Notes: a model not told the origin generated them from the letters alone. A DNA stretch of 63,550 nucleotides from an uncultured Prevotella sp. (GCA_905198745.1 CAJKDU010000010.1:1-63550); one strand, 5' to 3'; positions 28,639-36,605 are shown, counted from the stretch's first letter. Numbers and translations: made by a program.

Positions 28639-28938
28639 GCGGACTGAAAGTCCGCCTGATATGCATGTCCAGTTTGTGTTTCCCTGTTTGTGATTAACGC
28701 AATGGCGGGCAATAATGTCATTTATTGTTCCACGATACGCATGTATGCTTAATCGGACTGAAAGCCTGATATGCATATCTTTTGCGATATGTGTTTTCCC
28801 CATTTTGGGTCTTTCAGCCCGCCTGATATGTATGTTATGTTTCCCTATTTGTGATTAATGCAACTCTGGGCACTAATGTGAATTTATTGTTCCACGATAC
28901 GTATGGATGCCTACTCTGACTGTAATACTGATATGCAT
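28639..28938. repeat. REP-like palindromes in a diverged tandem duplication
   Basis: Two diverged copies of a roughly 115-bp block (28654-28776 and 28821-28938), offset by 167 bp, share gtttccctntttgtgattaa and ttattgttccacgatacg. Four CTGATATGCAT-type boxes lie at 28656, 28766, 28823 and 28928. The first is preceded by a perfect palindrome, gcggactgaaagtccgc (28639-28655). The same palindrome-plus-tail arrangement recurs at 32167-32194. This occupies most of the spacer between sprA and the next gene, with no coding potential. Confidence 0.8.
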
Positions 28939-29002
28939 GACAGCTGGTTGCCATATTGGGTATCACTTAAAAATACCGGTGCATTACTCCGTCTATACAG
29001 AC

Positions 29003-29041
29003 GAATCCCCGACGATGCCGTTGTGGCATTGCCGGGGATTC
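29003..29041. other. Hairpin downstream of the 57-residue gene
   Basis: The arms gaatccccg and cggggattc enclose a second stem (gatgcc / ggcatt). The T-run is poor on both strands (ctgttctt on plus), so its role as a terminator for the small minus-strand gene at 29066 is uncertain. Confidence 0.45.
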
Positions 29042-29065
29042 TGTTCTTGGTTTATCTCTTGTTTC

Positions 29066-29242
29066 CTATTCGTTCATAGGTTCCTCTTCCTCCATGAACA
29101 ACCATTGGTCCCTGTTGGAGAGAATTTTCTTTGAGTCGTCAATGGGGCCTACCCAGTCCTGCTCGAGCGAGGCGGCGAGGATGGCGGTTTCCGTAGCTAT
29201 TTTTGTTACCTCAATCTGAGGTGCTTCATATTTCTTCATCAT
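29066..29242 (-). CDS. Small hypothetical protein
   Basis: About 57-58 residues starting (M)MKKYEAPQIEVTKIATETAI, ending in an acidic tail (FMEEEEPMNE). Short proteins with this MKKYxxPxxEV opening followed by a small hydrophobic ILAAS-like segment are common in Prevotella and Bacteroides. I know of no assigned function. ATGs at 29242 and 29239 are the most likely starts; 29266 is possible. It is 28 nt downstream of the large secreted protein gene on the same strand, so the two may be co-transcribed. The ILAASLE segment could be read as a leader-peptide cleavage region, but no modification enzyme or peptide exporter is nearby, so I do not claim a peptide product. Confidence 0.6.
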   Translation of the reverse strand: MMKKYEAPQIEVTKIATETAILAASLEQDWVGPIDDSKKILSNRDQWLFMEEEEPMNE

Positions 29243-29270
29243 TGTCTTGTTGTTTATACTGTTCATTTTG

Positions 29271-31370
29271 TTATTTGATTATCACTTTCTTTCCGTTGTG
29301 CACGTAGATGCCCTTGGTGGGCTTCTCCACCTTCACACCCTGCAGCGTGTAGTAGGCACCGTCTGCGGTGGCAGAGGTCTCCACGTTCTTGATGGCGGTC
29401 ACGGTGCCGTCGAAAGCGAAGAAGTTGGCTGTTGCCTGCTCATTAACCACGAGGTATGCCTTGCCTGCGGGAATCACCACGCCAGCCTTCACCTTGCCGA
29501 AGCCCACCTTGCCGTCTTGTTCTGTCAGGCAGTATTGTGTGCCGTCGGCAGTCACGCCTGTAGATGCATGGAGGTCGTTGGCGAGGTCCTTGATGCTTTC
29601 GCTTTCACTTGCCATTTCGAAACTTACGTCGCCAGCTTCTTCAGCGTTCACAATGATGGCGGTGTTGGCAGGAATCACCGTGCCTGCAGACAGTGTGGTG
29701 GTCACCAGCTTGTTGTTTTCCACCTTGGCTGTCATCACCTTGGCATTGGCAGGCACCTTCACGGCTCCGCTCGTCACGTATGTGGCGTACTTGGCAGCGG
29801 TAACGTTGGCCACTTCGCCAAGCTTCTGGATGTAGAGGTAGTCAATACCGGCATTTCCACTTCCACCTTGACCTATAAGAATAGGAGTCTCTTCTGTTAG
29901 AGTAAATTCTTCTGATGTTCCTTCTTGCCAATTTATCTCGGTTACATTAAATGGATAAATATTATTTTCTCCTGCAAAGAAATTCCATGTGGAGTTGGCT
30001 GTCTTTCCTGATGCGTCGCAGACACAAGCGGTTAATTTGTATTTGCCAGCAGGAAGCTTAGTGAATTCTACGTTCCCATCCTTCGCATAGGCAGATCCAC
30101 CCATAGAACTGCGGATAGCAGTGTTGCCATTTGTAGCGAGTGTTAATCCTTTGATGTCTTCAGCTTCAGAGAAATAAGAAACATTTTTTATGTTAGTTTC
30201 TGTAAATGTAATATTTTGGGTATAGTCGTCTTCTGTCAAGTTAAAATTTAACTGATACCCTTTTTTGTCGCTGCTGTATGATTTGTCGGATTTGTATAAT
30301 GTACCTTCAGAAAGTAGATAATAAGGGTATCCAACTTTCACCGTCTCACCTTCAAATGCTGTTCCTTTAATTGCTTTTGTAGTATTTCCTGCGATACAGT
30401 TTATGGTGTAATTGTATTGGGCGGCTTCTCTGTATGTGATTGTATAAACAGTTCCTTCTTCTGCAATAGTTCCAACTGTTTCGATGTCATTAGATACATA
30501 AATGTATTTTTTTCCATCAGCAGTGAAGAAATTTTCTGTACTTACAGTGGGTTTATTGCCAACAATTCCTGTTGATGTTGTTTCTGCCAACACAACATCT
30601 CCATAAACTTTTTTGATTGTATATTTTGCAGAAACGTCAGTTGTCTCTTCTGAAGATATAGAGAAATTGTCAATACCATACCCTCTATCTTCAATGTTTA
30701 CATTATTTGTTATATTTATGTTTGAAATATCTTTAGTAACATCATCCCCCAATGAGCCAGAGAAAGTTTTGTCTACATTTTTTTTGGAGAGAAGAAAGTT
30801 TACAGAAACAAGTCCATCACCAGAAACAGTGATGGTTATTATGGGGTTTTCCCCTGTTCCAGAGGCAAAAGGTCTACCGTTTCCTTCATATCCATTGGGG
30901 TTTTTTGAATTATAGCTTTGGCAACTGAAAGAAGAAAATCCAGAAACAGTAGTACCGCCAATGGCAACGTCAACAATCTTACAGTCTTTTGTGTCGTATT
31001 TGTAACTTAAGATTTCTTTTCCTTCTGAATTTTTAATGGAAACACTGCTATTGTATGAACCATTCATATATCCATGAAATGCAGTGTATTTGATTGTTAC
31101 CTTTTCATTTTTTTTAAGCGTGTATGGCTGATTTCCTTCTTTATTTAAATCTGTATCAAAGGTTGCAGTAGCCGTAGTATTGTATACATTAAGCACATTC
31201 CCTATTGCTGTATTTTTATTATTAATAGTACCTCTAGAGAAAATGCCAGTACCATTCTCAAAGTCTTCAGTAATGGGTAGAGTTGTAATGACATCGTCTG
31301 CCCACGAACTAATAGTTCCCGCCAGCAATCCCGTTGCGACGAGTAAGGTTTTAAGTAAATGTTTTTTCAT
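29271..31370 (-). CDS. Large secreted protein with C-terminal type IX-like sorting tail
   Basis: 699 residues, signal peptide MKKHLLKTLLVATGLLAGTISSWA. No enzymatic family recognised. The body is beta-rich and Asn/Thr/Ser-rich, with a carbohydrate-binding-like segment near residues 440-510 (YAKDGNVEFTKLPAGKYKLTA, then ILIGQGGSGNAGIDYLYIQKL). The last third (from about residue 515) is a Prevotella-type stalk: ATYVTSGAVKVPANAKV, GTVIPANTAIIV, GVVIPAGKAYLVV. It ends in a sorting-tail-like sequence (AYYTLQGVKVEKPTKGIYV, ending HNGKKVIIK), compatible with export through SprA. The first two thirds are markedly AT-rich compared with the tail and the neighbours, suggesting assembly from parts of different origin. 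Likely a surface adhesin or glycan binder. Confidence 0.75.
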   Translation of the reverse strand: MKKHLLKTLLVATGLLAGTISSWADDVITTLPITEDFENGTGIFSRGTINNKNTAIGNVLNVYNTTATATFDTDLNKEGNQPYTLKKNEKVTIKYTAFHGYMNGSYNSSVSIKNSEGKEILSYKYDTKDCKIVDVAIGGTTVSGFSSFSCQSYNSKNPNGYEGNGRPFASGTGENPIITITVSGDGLVSVNFLLSKKNVDKTFSGSLGDDVTKDISNINITNNVNIEDRGYGIDNFSISSEETTDVSAKYTIKKVYGDVVLAETTSTGIVGNKPTVSTENFFTADGKKYIYVSNDIETVGTIAEEGTVYTITYREAAQYNYTINCIAGNTTKAIKGTAFEGETVKVGYPYYLLSEGTLYKSDKSYSSDKKGYQLNFNLTEDDYTQNITFTETNIKNVSYFSEAEDIKGLTLATNGNTAIRSSMGGSAYAKDGNVEFTKLPAGKYKLTACVCDASGKTANSTWNFFAGENNIYPFNVTEINWQEGTSEEFTLTEETPILIGQGGSGNAGIDYLYIQKLGEVANVTAAKYATYVTSGAVKVPANAKVMTAKVENNKLVTTTLSAGTVIPANTAIIVNAEEAGDVSFEMASESESIKDLANDLHASTGVTADGTQYCLTEQDGKVGFGKVKAGVVIPAGKAYLVVNEQATANFFAFDGTVTAIKNVETSATADGAYYTLQGVKVEKPTKGIYVHNGKKVIIK

Positions 31371-31440
31371 TGTCTTTGTTGTTTATTGGTTTTATTATAT
31401 TAGTTTAGTTGAAAAGTTTGGTCATGATGGGGTGGTGCGG

Positions 31441-31653
31441 CTATGGAGCATAGGCGCACGATGATGGGGCTACGTCTGTAGTAGACAGGCGCAGCAGCAT
31501 GGAGTGAGAATAAGGTTGGGGATATGAAAAAGACGCAAGAGAGGTGAAAGAGTGTAAAAAGACGTAAGGCTTTTTACCCCCCCCCATTTGTTCAAGCAAC
31601 ATCACGAGAGATGCAATGTGGCTGAATGTGTTCAGCAGTCTTGGTGTTGTCAT
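31441..31653 (-). CDS. Possible leader ORF upstream of the secreted protein
   Basis: A 70-codon reading frame in the roughly 350-nt leader between a good -7 element (31732-31739) and the ATG at 31370. It starts MTTPRLLNTFSHIASLVMLL after an A-rich taagaat context, and its stop is 70 nt before the main gene. A run of nine C (31577-31585; G on the coding strand) falls inside it. I recognise no family. It may be a regulatory leader or chance; the N-terminal hydrophobic stretch is the only protein-like feature. Confidence 0.3.
   Translation of the reverse strand: MTTPRLLNTFSHIASLVMLLEQMGGGKKPYVFLHSFTSLASFSYPQPYSHSMLLRLSTTDVAPSSCAYAP
31577..31585. repeat. Homopolymer run of nine C
   Basis: Nine consecutive C bases on the plus strand, within the leader of the secreted protein gene at 29271-31370. 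Such runs are slippage-prone. Confidence 0.9.
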
Positions 31654-31731
31654 ATTCTTATTAGTTAGAAAGTTGTGTCCTGTGTGGGAGCACAGCTATG
31701 CTTGGTTTTAGTTTATTCTGGGTTCCGGTGG

Positions 31732-31739
31732 CAAAGGTA
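31732..31739 (-). promoter_or_regulatory. -7 element giving a long leader to the secreted protein gene
   Basis: On the minus strand this reads TACCTTTG, about 360 nt before the ATG at 31370. I found no better promoter nearer to the gene. Confidence 0.45.
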
Positions 31740-31824
31740 TGTATTATTGTAATAAGTTGTATCAGTTACACCATTAATTTAACATTGTTTTAGATATAGG
31801 TGTAGCTCATCTGCCTTGACAGGA

Positions 31825-31985
31825 GGTGATAGATAGTGATAGATAATTCGGCATCTATCACGCATCTATCACTCCTGCTAACAGGTTGTGTATCAGTCGT
31901 ATGCGGACTAAAAACGCCCCAAAGTGATAGATAGTGGCGATTTTTGGAAAACTTTTACGTGCGCGCGTGCGCGCGCGAGGGCAAC
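31825..31985 (+). repeat. Composite dispersed repeat, copy B
   Basis: It contains two tandem GTGATAGAT sites, two inverted copies (atctatcacgcatctatcac), about 55 bp of unrelated sequence, then aaagtgatagatagtgg and an alternating purine/pyrimidine tract of 21 nt (31957-31977, acgtgcgcgcgtgcgcgcgcg is cut here to its limits: starts acgtgcgc, ends cgcgcg). It lacks the 22-bp units and the hairpin seen in copy A. It sits between the secreted protein gene and potD. Confidence 0.85.
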
Positions 31986-32166
31986 AAACGCATGGGTTCC
32001 TCCGCCCAATATGCGTATCGTGATGTAAGGTGTGCATCCCTGTTGGTGATTCATGCGGATGCGAGCACAATAGACCATTGTTGTTTCAAGGTTCTGATAG
32101 ATATAGAAGGGGCTGAAAGTTCATAAGAGGCGTTTGTGGAATCAATGTTCAGTTTGACATAGAAAA

Positions 32167-32194
32167 GCGGGCTTTCAGCCCGCCTGATATGCAT
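32167..32194. repeat. REP-like palindrome with CTGATATGCAT tail, acting as potD terminator
   Basis: Perfect 7-bp stem gcgggct / agcccgc with loop ttc, followed on plus by ctgatatgcat, the same design as at 28639-28666. On the minus strand the hairpin is followed by TTTTCT and starts within 20 nt of the potD stop, so it can serve as the terminator of the pot operon. Confidence 0.75.
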
Positions 32195-32199
32195 ATAGT

Positions 32200-33540
32200 T
32201 TAACGCTTGAGGCGGATGACATGGTGCCGGCGGTGGCGGCGTGACAGCCGCTGGTGGCGATAGCGAGTGTAGCGCCGGTAGCCCACGTAGAGCGACAGCA
32301 GGGCAATGGCACCAAGCAGGATGACGACCACGCCGCCACCCAGGTTGTCGCCCTTCACCTTCGACCACATGTCGATAACCTCGGGCGTATGCTCTCCGGC
32401 ATCGTGAATCATGGCGCAACGCGCTATCACGGCACTGTCGGGATACATGATGGGGTTCAGGTGGGCGTGACGGCCGGCACTGCCGAAGAAGTAGGCTGCA
32501 TTGACAGTGTGGTCGGTATGGTCGGCGGTCATGGCGTGGAGCACTTCGGGCGTGGCTACGGAACTCACATAGCCCGTGGTCTCCATGTTGGCAATGGCAA
32601 TGTCGGGGCGGCACAGATAGTTGATGAAGTAGCTTGCCGCCTTGCGGTTGCGGGCATACTTGGGGATGACCCATCCGTCGAACCACACGTTGCTGCCTTC
32701 ACGGGGCACTTCGTAGCCCAGGTCTACCCCCACGTTGGCAGCCTCCTCGATGGCCCACACGGCATCACCGCTCCAGGTCATGTTGAGCGAAGCCTTGCCC
32801 TTGGTCATGGTCTCCTTGCCGAAATCAGCTTCCCACCCTTCTATGTTGGGCTTGAGCCGCTTCAGTTCGCGCTCCACGGTCTTGACGGCTTCGGGCGAAT
32901 AGTCGTTCATCAGCTGGTCTACCTTGACGGAACCCTTGGCGAGTTCGCGGCGGTGCGCCCAAATGAGCGCCGTGCCGTAGGAGTCGCGGTAGCTGTCCTT
33001 CATGAGGAGCTGTCGGCGGTAGCGTGGATTCCAGAGAGTGCCCCAGGTCTGTGCATCCTTGAGCGGCACGCGCTGCTTGTTGTAGAGAATGCCGCAGGTG
33101 CCCCACATGTAGCCCACGGCATAGCGTTCGGCGAGGCGTCCGTTGGAACTGGTCTTGTCGAGTTCACGGCGGATATAAGGCGACACGTTCCTGATGTAGT
33201 TGGGCGTGCGGCCGAACGCGGTGTCGATGGGCAGGAGCAGGTCTTTGCGGAGCATGCGCTCGATGATGTATTCCGAGGGGCACACCACGTCGTAGTCTTC
33301 GTGTCCGCGTTCTATCTTGGTGAGCATCACCTCGTTGATGTCGAACGTCTGGTAAACGATTCTTATTTTCTCTCCGGTCTGCTGCTCATACCATTCGGGA
33401 AACTTGGCGAGTGCGTCCTCGTCTATATAGTCGGCCCAGTTGTAGACCTTGAGAATCTGTTCGCGAGGCTCCTGGTTGTAGCAGGCGGTAAGCAGCAAGG
33501 CAAGCATGCCTATGGCCACAGACAGCAACGTGTGTTTCAT
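32200..33540 (-). CDS. potD: Spermidine/putrescine-binding lipoprotein PotD, with extra C-terminal membrane segment
   Basis: 446 residues. The lipoprotein signal has the lipobox LLTAC (Cys near residue 20). The substrate-binding fold is clear: LKVYNWADYIDEDALAKFPEW, TGEKIRIVYQTFDINEVML, DYDVVCPSEYIIERM, the WGTCGILYN segment, LNMTWSGDAVWAIEEA and NVWFDGWVIPKYARNRKAA. It captures polyamines for the PotABC transporter. Family members are about 350 residues. Here about 50 extra residues form a transmembrane helix (near 405-425, GGGVVVILLGAIALLSLYVG) and a very basic tail (RHQRLSRRHRRHH). It is last in the potABCD operon and overlaps potC by 4 nt. Confidence 0.92.
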   Translation of the reverse strand: MKHTLLSVAIGMLALLLTACYNQEPREQILKVYNWADYIDEDALAKFPEWYEQQTGEKIRIVYQTFDINEVMLTKIERGHEDYDVVCPSEYIIERMLRKDLLLPIDTAFGRTPNYIRNVSPYIRRELDKTSSNGRLAERYAVGYMWGTCGILYNKQRVPLKDAQTWGTLWNPRYRRQLLMKDSYRDSYGTALIWAHRRELAKGSVKVDQLMNDYSPEAVKTVERELKRLKPNIEGWEADFGKETMTKGKASLNMTWSGDAVWAIEEAANVGVDLGYEVPREGSNVWFDGWVIPKYARNRKAASYFINYLCRPDIAIANMETTGYVSSVATPEVLHAMTADHTDHTVNAAYFFGSAGRHAHLNPIMYPDSAVIARCAMIHDAGEHTPEVIDMWSKVKGDNLGGGVVVILLGAIALLSLYVGYRRYTRYRHQRLSRRHRRHHVIRLKR

Positions 33541-34340
33541 TTCTTGGTTCCTCCTTCCTTTTCCTTGCCGCTGCGGCGGTTGATGACCACGAGCATGACA
33601 AGCACGATGAAGAAAATGATGGCAGAGAGCGGACGAAGCTCCGGAGTGAGTCCGCCCTTGCGGGCATCGGCATAGATAAAGGTGGAGAGTGTTTCCAGTC
33701 CCTCGTTGCCGATGGTGAAGATGGTGACGGCGAAGTCGTCGATGGAAAGCGTGATGGAGAGCATGAATCCCGATATCATGCCGGGCAGTATCTCCGGCAG
33801 TATGACCTTGCGCAGAGCCTGTATGGGCGTGGCGCCCAAATCGAGTGCCGCCTCATAGAGGTTGGGGTTCATCTGCTTGAGTCGCGGCATGACGCTCAGC
33901 ACCACGTAGGGCACGCAGAAGGTTATGTGGGCCAGGACCACGGTCATGTAGCCTTGGTGAATGCCCAGGGTGATGAACAGCAGGAAGAGCGAGATGCCGA
34001 TGATGATGTCGCCGTTGAGAATGGGAATCTCGTTGACAAAGCTGATGGCACGCCGCGCACCGCCACGCATGTTGTAGATGCCAATGGCTGCCACGCTGCC
34101 CAGCAGGGTGGAGGCGGTGGCGGTGATGAGGGCAATGGTGAGCGTGTTGGCGAGGGCGTTCATCAAGGAGTGGTGCGTGCCCTGGACAAAGAGGTTCTGG
34201 TAGAGCTGGAGTGAGAACCCGGTCCAGTTGCCCATCACCTTGGCCTCGGTAAACGACCAGATGACGATAATCAGAATAGGGGAGTAGAGCATGAGCAGCA
34301 AGAGCCACAGATAGCCCTGGCAGAGCACTTTGCGCATCAT
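33537..34340 (-). CDS. potC: Polyamine ABC transporter permease PotC
   Basis: 267 residues with six hydrophobic segments, starting MMRKVLCQGYLWLLLLMLYSPI. The cytoplasmic EAA loop that contacts the ATPase is present (LYEAALDLGATPIQALRKVILPEILPG). It pairs with PotB to form the inner-membrane channel for spermidine/putrescine. Start and stop codons overlap potB and potD by 4 nt each, showing tight translational coupling. Confidence 0.94.
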   Translation of the reverse strand: MMRKVLCQGYLWLLLLMLYSPILIIVIWSFTEAKVMGNWTGFSLQLYQNLFVQGTHHSLMNALANTLTIALITATASTLLGSVAAIGIYNMRGGARRAISFVNEIPILNGDIIIGISLFLLFITLGIHQGYMTVVLAHITFCVPYVVLSVMPRLKQMNPNLYEAALDLGATPIQALRKVILPEILPGMISGFMLSITLSIDDFAVTIFTIGNEGLETLSTFIYADARKGGLTPELRPLSAIIFFIVLVMLVVINRRSGKEKEGGTKK

Positions 34341-35134
34341 ACGATGCCTCCTTTCTCCTCATGGCCGTCGTCGGAGACGAAGAGCATGGAGGCTCCGATG
34401 AGGAAGAGCATGATGAGCGACAGGGCTGCCCCGTAGTTCCACATGGAGTTGTTGATGTTCTCCTGGATGGTGGTGCCGAAGAGCTTGATGTTGTTCATGG
34501 TGAGCAGTTCGGAGATGGCGAAGGTGGAAATGGTGGGCATGAACACCATCAGGATGCCGCTTGATATGCCGGGCATCGAGAGGGGAAGGACGGTCTTGAA
34601 GAATACTTGCCAAGGCGTGGCGCCCAGGTCTTGTGCCGCCTCGATGTAGCTGCGGTCCATCTTGGAGAGGGTGTTGTAGATGGGGTAGATCATGAAGGGA
34701 ATGAAGTTGTAGATCATGCCGAAGATGAGGGCACCCTCGCCGAGAGGCATGTCGGCAAAGTCGAACAGGGCCACCGTGGCGAGTGTGCGCACCAGGATGT
34801 TGACCCACATGGGCAGAATGAAGAGCATGATGACCGTCTGTGCATAGCCCGACTTCATCTGAGCCAGGATGTAGGCAGCCGGATAGCCCAGCACGATGCA
34901 CGCCACCGTGTTGATGATGGCAATGCCGATGGAATAGATGAAGGTGTTGATGGCTTCGGGGTGGGCAAGGAACTTCTGGAAGTTCTGAAGCGTGAACGCG
35001 CCGTTCTCGTCGGTGAAGGCGTAGCCCACGATGAGCAGTAGGGGCAACACCACGAATATGGCTGCAAACACGGCGTAGGGCAATGCCCATGATTTGCGTG
35101 AGGAGAAGAATCTCCCGATGTTGTTATGTTTCAA
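34337..35134 (-). CDS. potB: Polyamine ABC transporter permease PotB
   Basis: A six-segment permease, 265 residues from the proposed TTG start at 35134 (MKHNNIGRFFSSRKSWALPYAVF). The frame extends to an ATG at 35209, but that would overlap potA by 58 nt and add a proline-rich stretch unlike relatives. The TTG start lies 17 nt after the potA stop in an A-rich context. The EAA loop is present (SYIEAAQDLGATPWQVFFKTVLPLSMPG). It forms the polyamine channel with PotC. Confidence 0.9.
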   Translation of the reverse strand: MKHNNIGRFFSSRKSWALPYAVFAAIFVVLPLLLIVGYAFTDENGAFTLQNFQKFLAHPEAINTFIYSIGIAIINTVACIVLGYPAAYILAQMKSGYAQTVIMLFILPMWVNILVRTLATVALFDFADMPLGEGALIFGMIYNFIPFMIYPIYNTLSKMDRSYIEAAQDLGATPWQVFFKTVLPLSMPGISSGILMVFMPTISTFAISELLTMNNIKLFGTTIQENINNSMWNYGAALSLIMLFLIGASMLFVSDDGHEEKGGIV

Positions 35135-35150
35135 TTTCTTAGCTGTTGTC

Positions 35151-36539
35151 TTAATTCTTGTGACAAGGTTCCAACTGTATGGCTGTGGGGGCAATCTTGA
35201 TGCCGACATGGTCGCTGTTTTCCCATACGTCCTGAGTGTCTACGTAGAGGTTCTCGCCCCAGTCGGTGCCCACGGTGAGGTGATAGTGGTCACCTTTGTA
35301 GAGGATGAAGTTGACGTCGCCGTTTATCATGCCGTCCTCCTCGTTGTCCGTGAGCTCAATCTTGTCGAACGGTATCTTGACCATGACCTCGTCGCCTTCC
35401 TTGAAGTCGGAACGGAGACAGCGGAACTCACAGCCGAGGAACTCCACGATGTCGCGGTCGCGCATCACTCCGTGCAGCCGGTTTTCGGTGCGCTCCTTGT
35501 GCATGATGTGTATGCCCTCCGGTGCCACGCTCATGCCAATCTGCTGGCCCACGTCGAAGTGCTTGTAGTTCTGGATGACGAACTCGTAGGCACCGCTCTC
35601 CACGCGCATCTCGTAGTGGACGCCTTTGAATATACTGGAGGTGATGCGGCCTTGTAGTGGAGCTGTAGCGGAGTTGGAACTGACCTCGATGTCTTCCGGA
35701 CGTATCACCACATCGACAGGTTGGTTGGAGCCGAACCCTTTGTCGACACATTCGAACTCCCGACCGCAGAATCTCACCTTCCGGTCTTCTATCATGGTGC
35801 CGTTGAGAATGTTGCTCTCGCCGATAAAGTCTGCCACGAAAGCGTTGGCAGGTTCGTTGTAGATGTCGGTAGGCGTGCCAATCTGTTGGATTTGCCCGGC
35901 ACTCATCACCACGATAGTATCGCTCAGGGTGAGCGCCTCCTCCTGGTCGTGGGTGACGTAGACAAAGGTGATGCCCAGTCGCTCGTGCATTTCCTTGAGT
36001 TCTATCTGCATGTCTTTCCGCATCTTCAGGTCGAGTGCCGCCAAAGGCTCGTCGAGCAGAAGCACTTCAGGTTCATTGACTATGGCACGGGCAATGGCGA
36101 TGCGCTGCTGCTGTCCGCCGGAAAGAGAGTTTACGTCGCGGTATTCATAGTCGCTCATGTCCACCATCTTCATGGCGTTTTTCACCTTGCGCGCAATATC
36201 TTCCTTGCCCATGTGCTTGAGCTTGAGGCCGAAGGCAATGTTGTCGAAAACGTTGAGGTGTGGAAAGAGTGCGTATTTCTGGAATACAGTGTTGACCGGA
36301 CGCCGATAGGGCGGAACGTCGGTCACGTCGATTCCGCCAATGGAAATGGAACCGGACGTGGCGGTTTCAAATCCGGCGAGCAGTCGGAGGAGGGTGGTCT
36401 TGCCGCAACCGGAAGGACCGAGAATGGTCATGAATTCTCCCTTTCTGACATAAAGGTTGATGCCGCCCAAGGCAGTCTTCTCGCCGAACTTTTTCGACAC
36501 GTCTTTGATGTCGATGATATGTGGTGCTTGCTTGTTCAT
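35151..36539 (-). CDS. potA: Polyamine ABC transporter ATPase PotA
   Basis: 462 residues. The ABC domain has Walker A GPSGCGKTT, Q-loop region NTVFQKYALFPHL, signature LSGGQQQRIAIARA, Walker B EVLLLDEPLAALD and H-loop YVTHDQEEAL. A TOBE domain follows (residues about 250-330). The protein is about 85 residues longer than E. coli PotA (378), the extra length apparently a second TOBE-like segment (FDKIELTDNEEDGMING, then ILYKGDHYHLTVGTDWGE). It powers polyamine import. First gene of the potABCD operon, with a -7 element at 36598-36605. Confidence 0.95.
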   Translation of the reverse strand: MNKQAPHIIDIKDVSKKFGEKTALGGINLYVRKGEFMTILGPSGCGKTTLLRLLAGFETATSGSISIGGIDVTDVPPYRRPVNTVFQKYALFPHLNVFDNIAFGLKLKHMGKEDIARKVKNAMKMVDMSDYEYRDVNSLSGGQQQRIAIARAIVNEPEVLLLDEPLAALDLKMRKDMQIELKEMHERLGITFVYVTHDQEEALTLSDTIVVMSAGQIQQIGTPTDIYNEPANAFVADFIGESNILNGTMIEDRKVRFCGREFECVDKGFGSNQPVDVVIRPEDIEVSSNSATAPLQGRITSSIFKGVHYEMRVESGAYEFVIQNYKHFDVGQQIGMSVAPEGIHIMHKERTENRLHGVMRDRDIVEFLGCEFRCLRSDFKEGDEVMVKIPFDKIELTDNEEDGMINGDVNFILYKGDHYHLTVGTDWGENLYVDTQDVWENSDHVGIKIAPTAIQLEPCHKN

Positions 36540-36597
36540 TCTTTACTGTTTGTTGCCGTGATGTGTTACATTAGAACAAATCGGTTGCAAAGTTACA

Positions 36598-36605
36598 TCT
36601 TTTTT
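36598..36605 (-). promoter_or_regulatory. -7 element for potABCD
   Basis: On the minus strand this reads TAACTTTG, about 60 nt before the potA ATG. A second candidate, TACCTTTG, lies on the same strand at 36786-36793 beyond the end of the GNAT gene; the pot operon may have two promoters. Confidence 0.5.

Noticed and set aside
29066..29242. Ribosomally made modified peptide precursor
   Set aside because: No modifying enzyme, peptidase or exporter gene is near; the ILAAS segment alone is not evidence.
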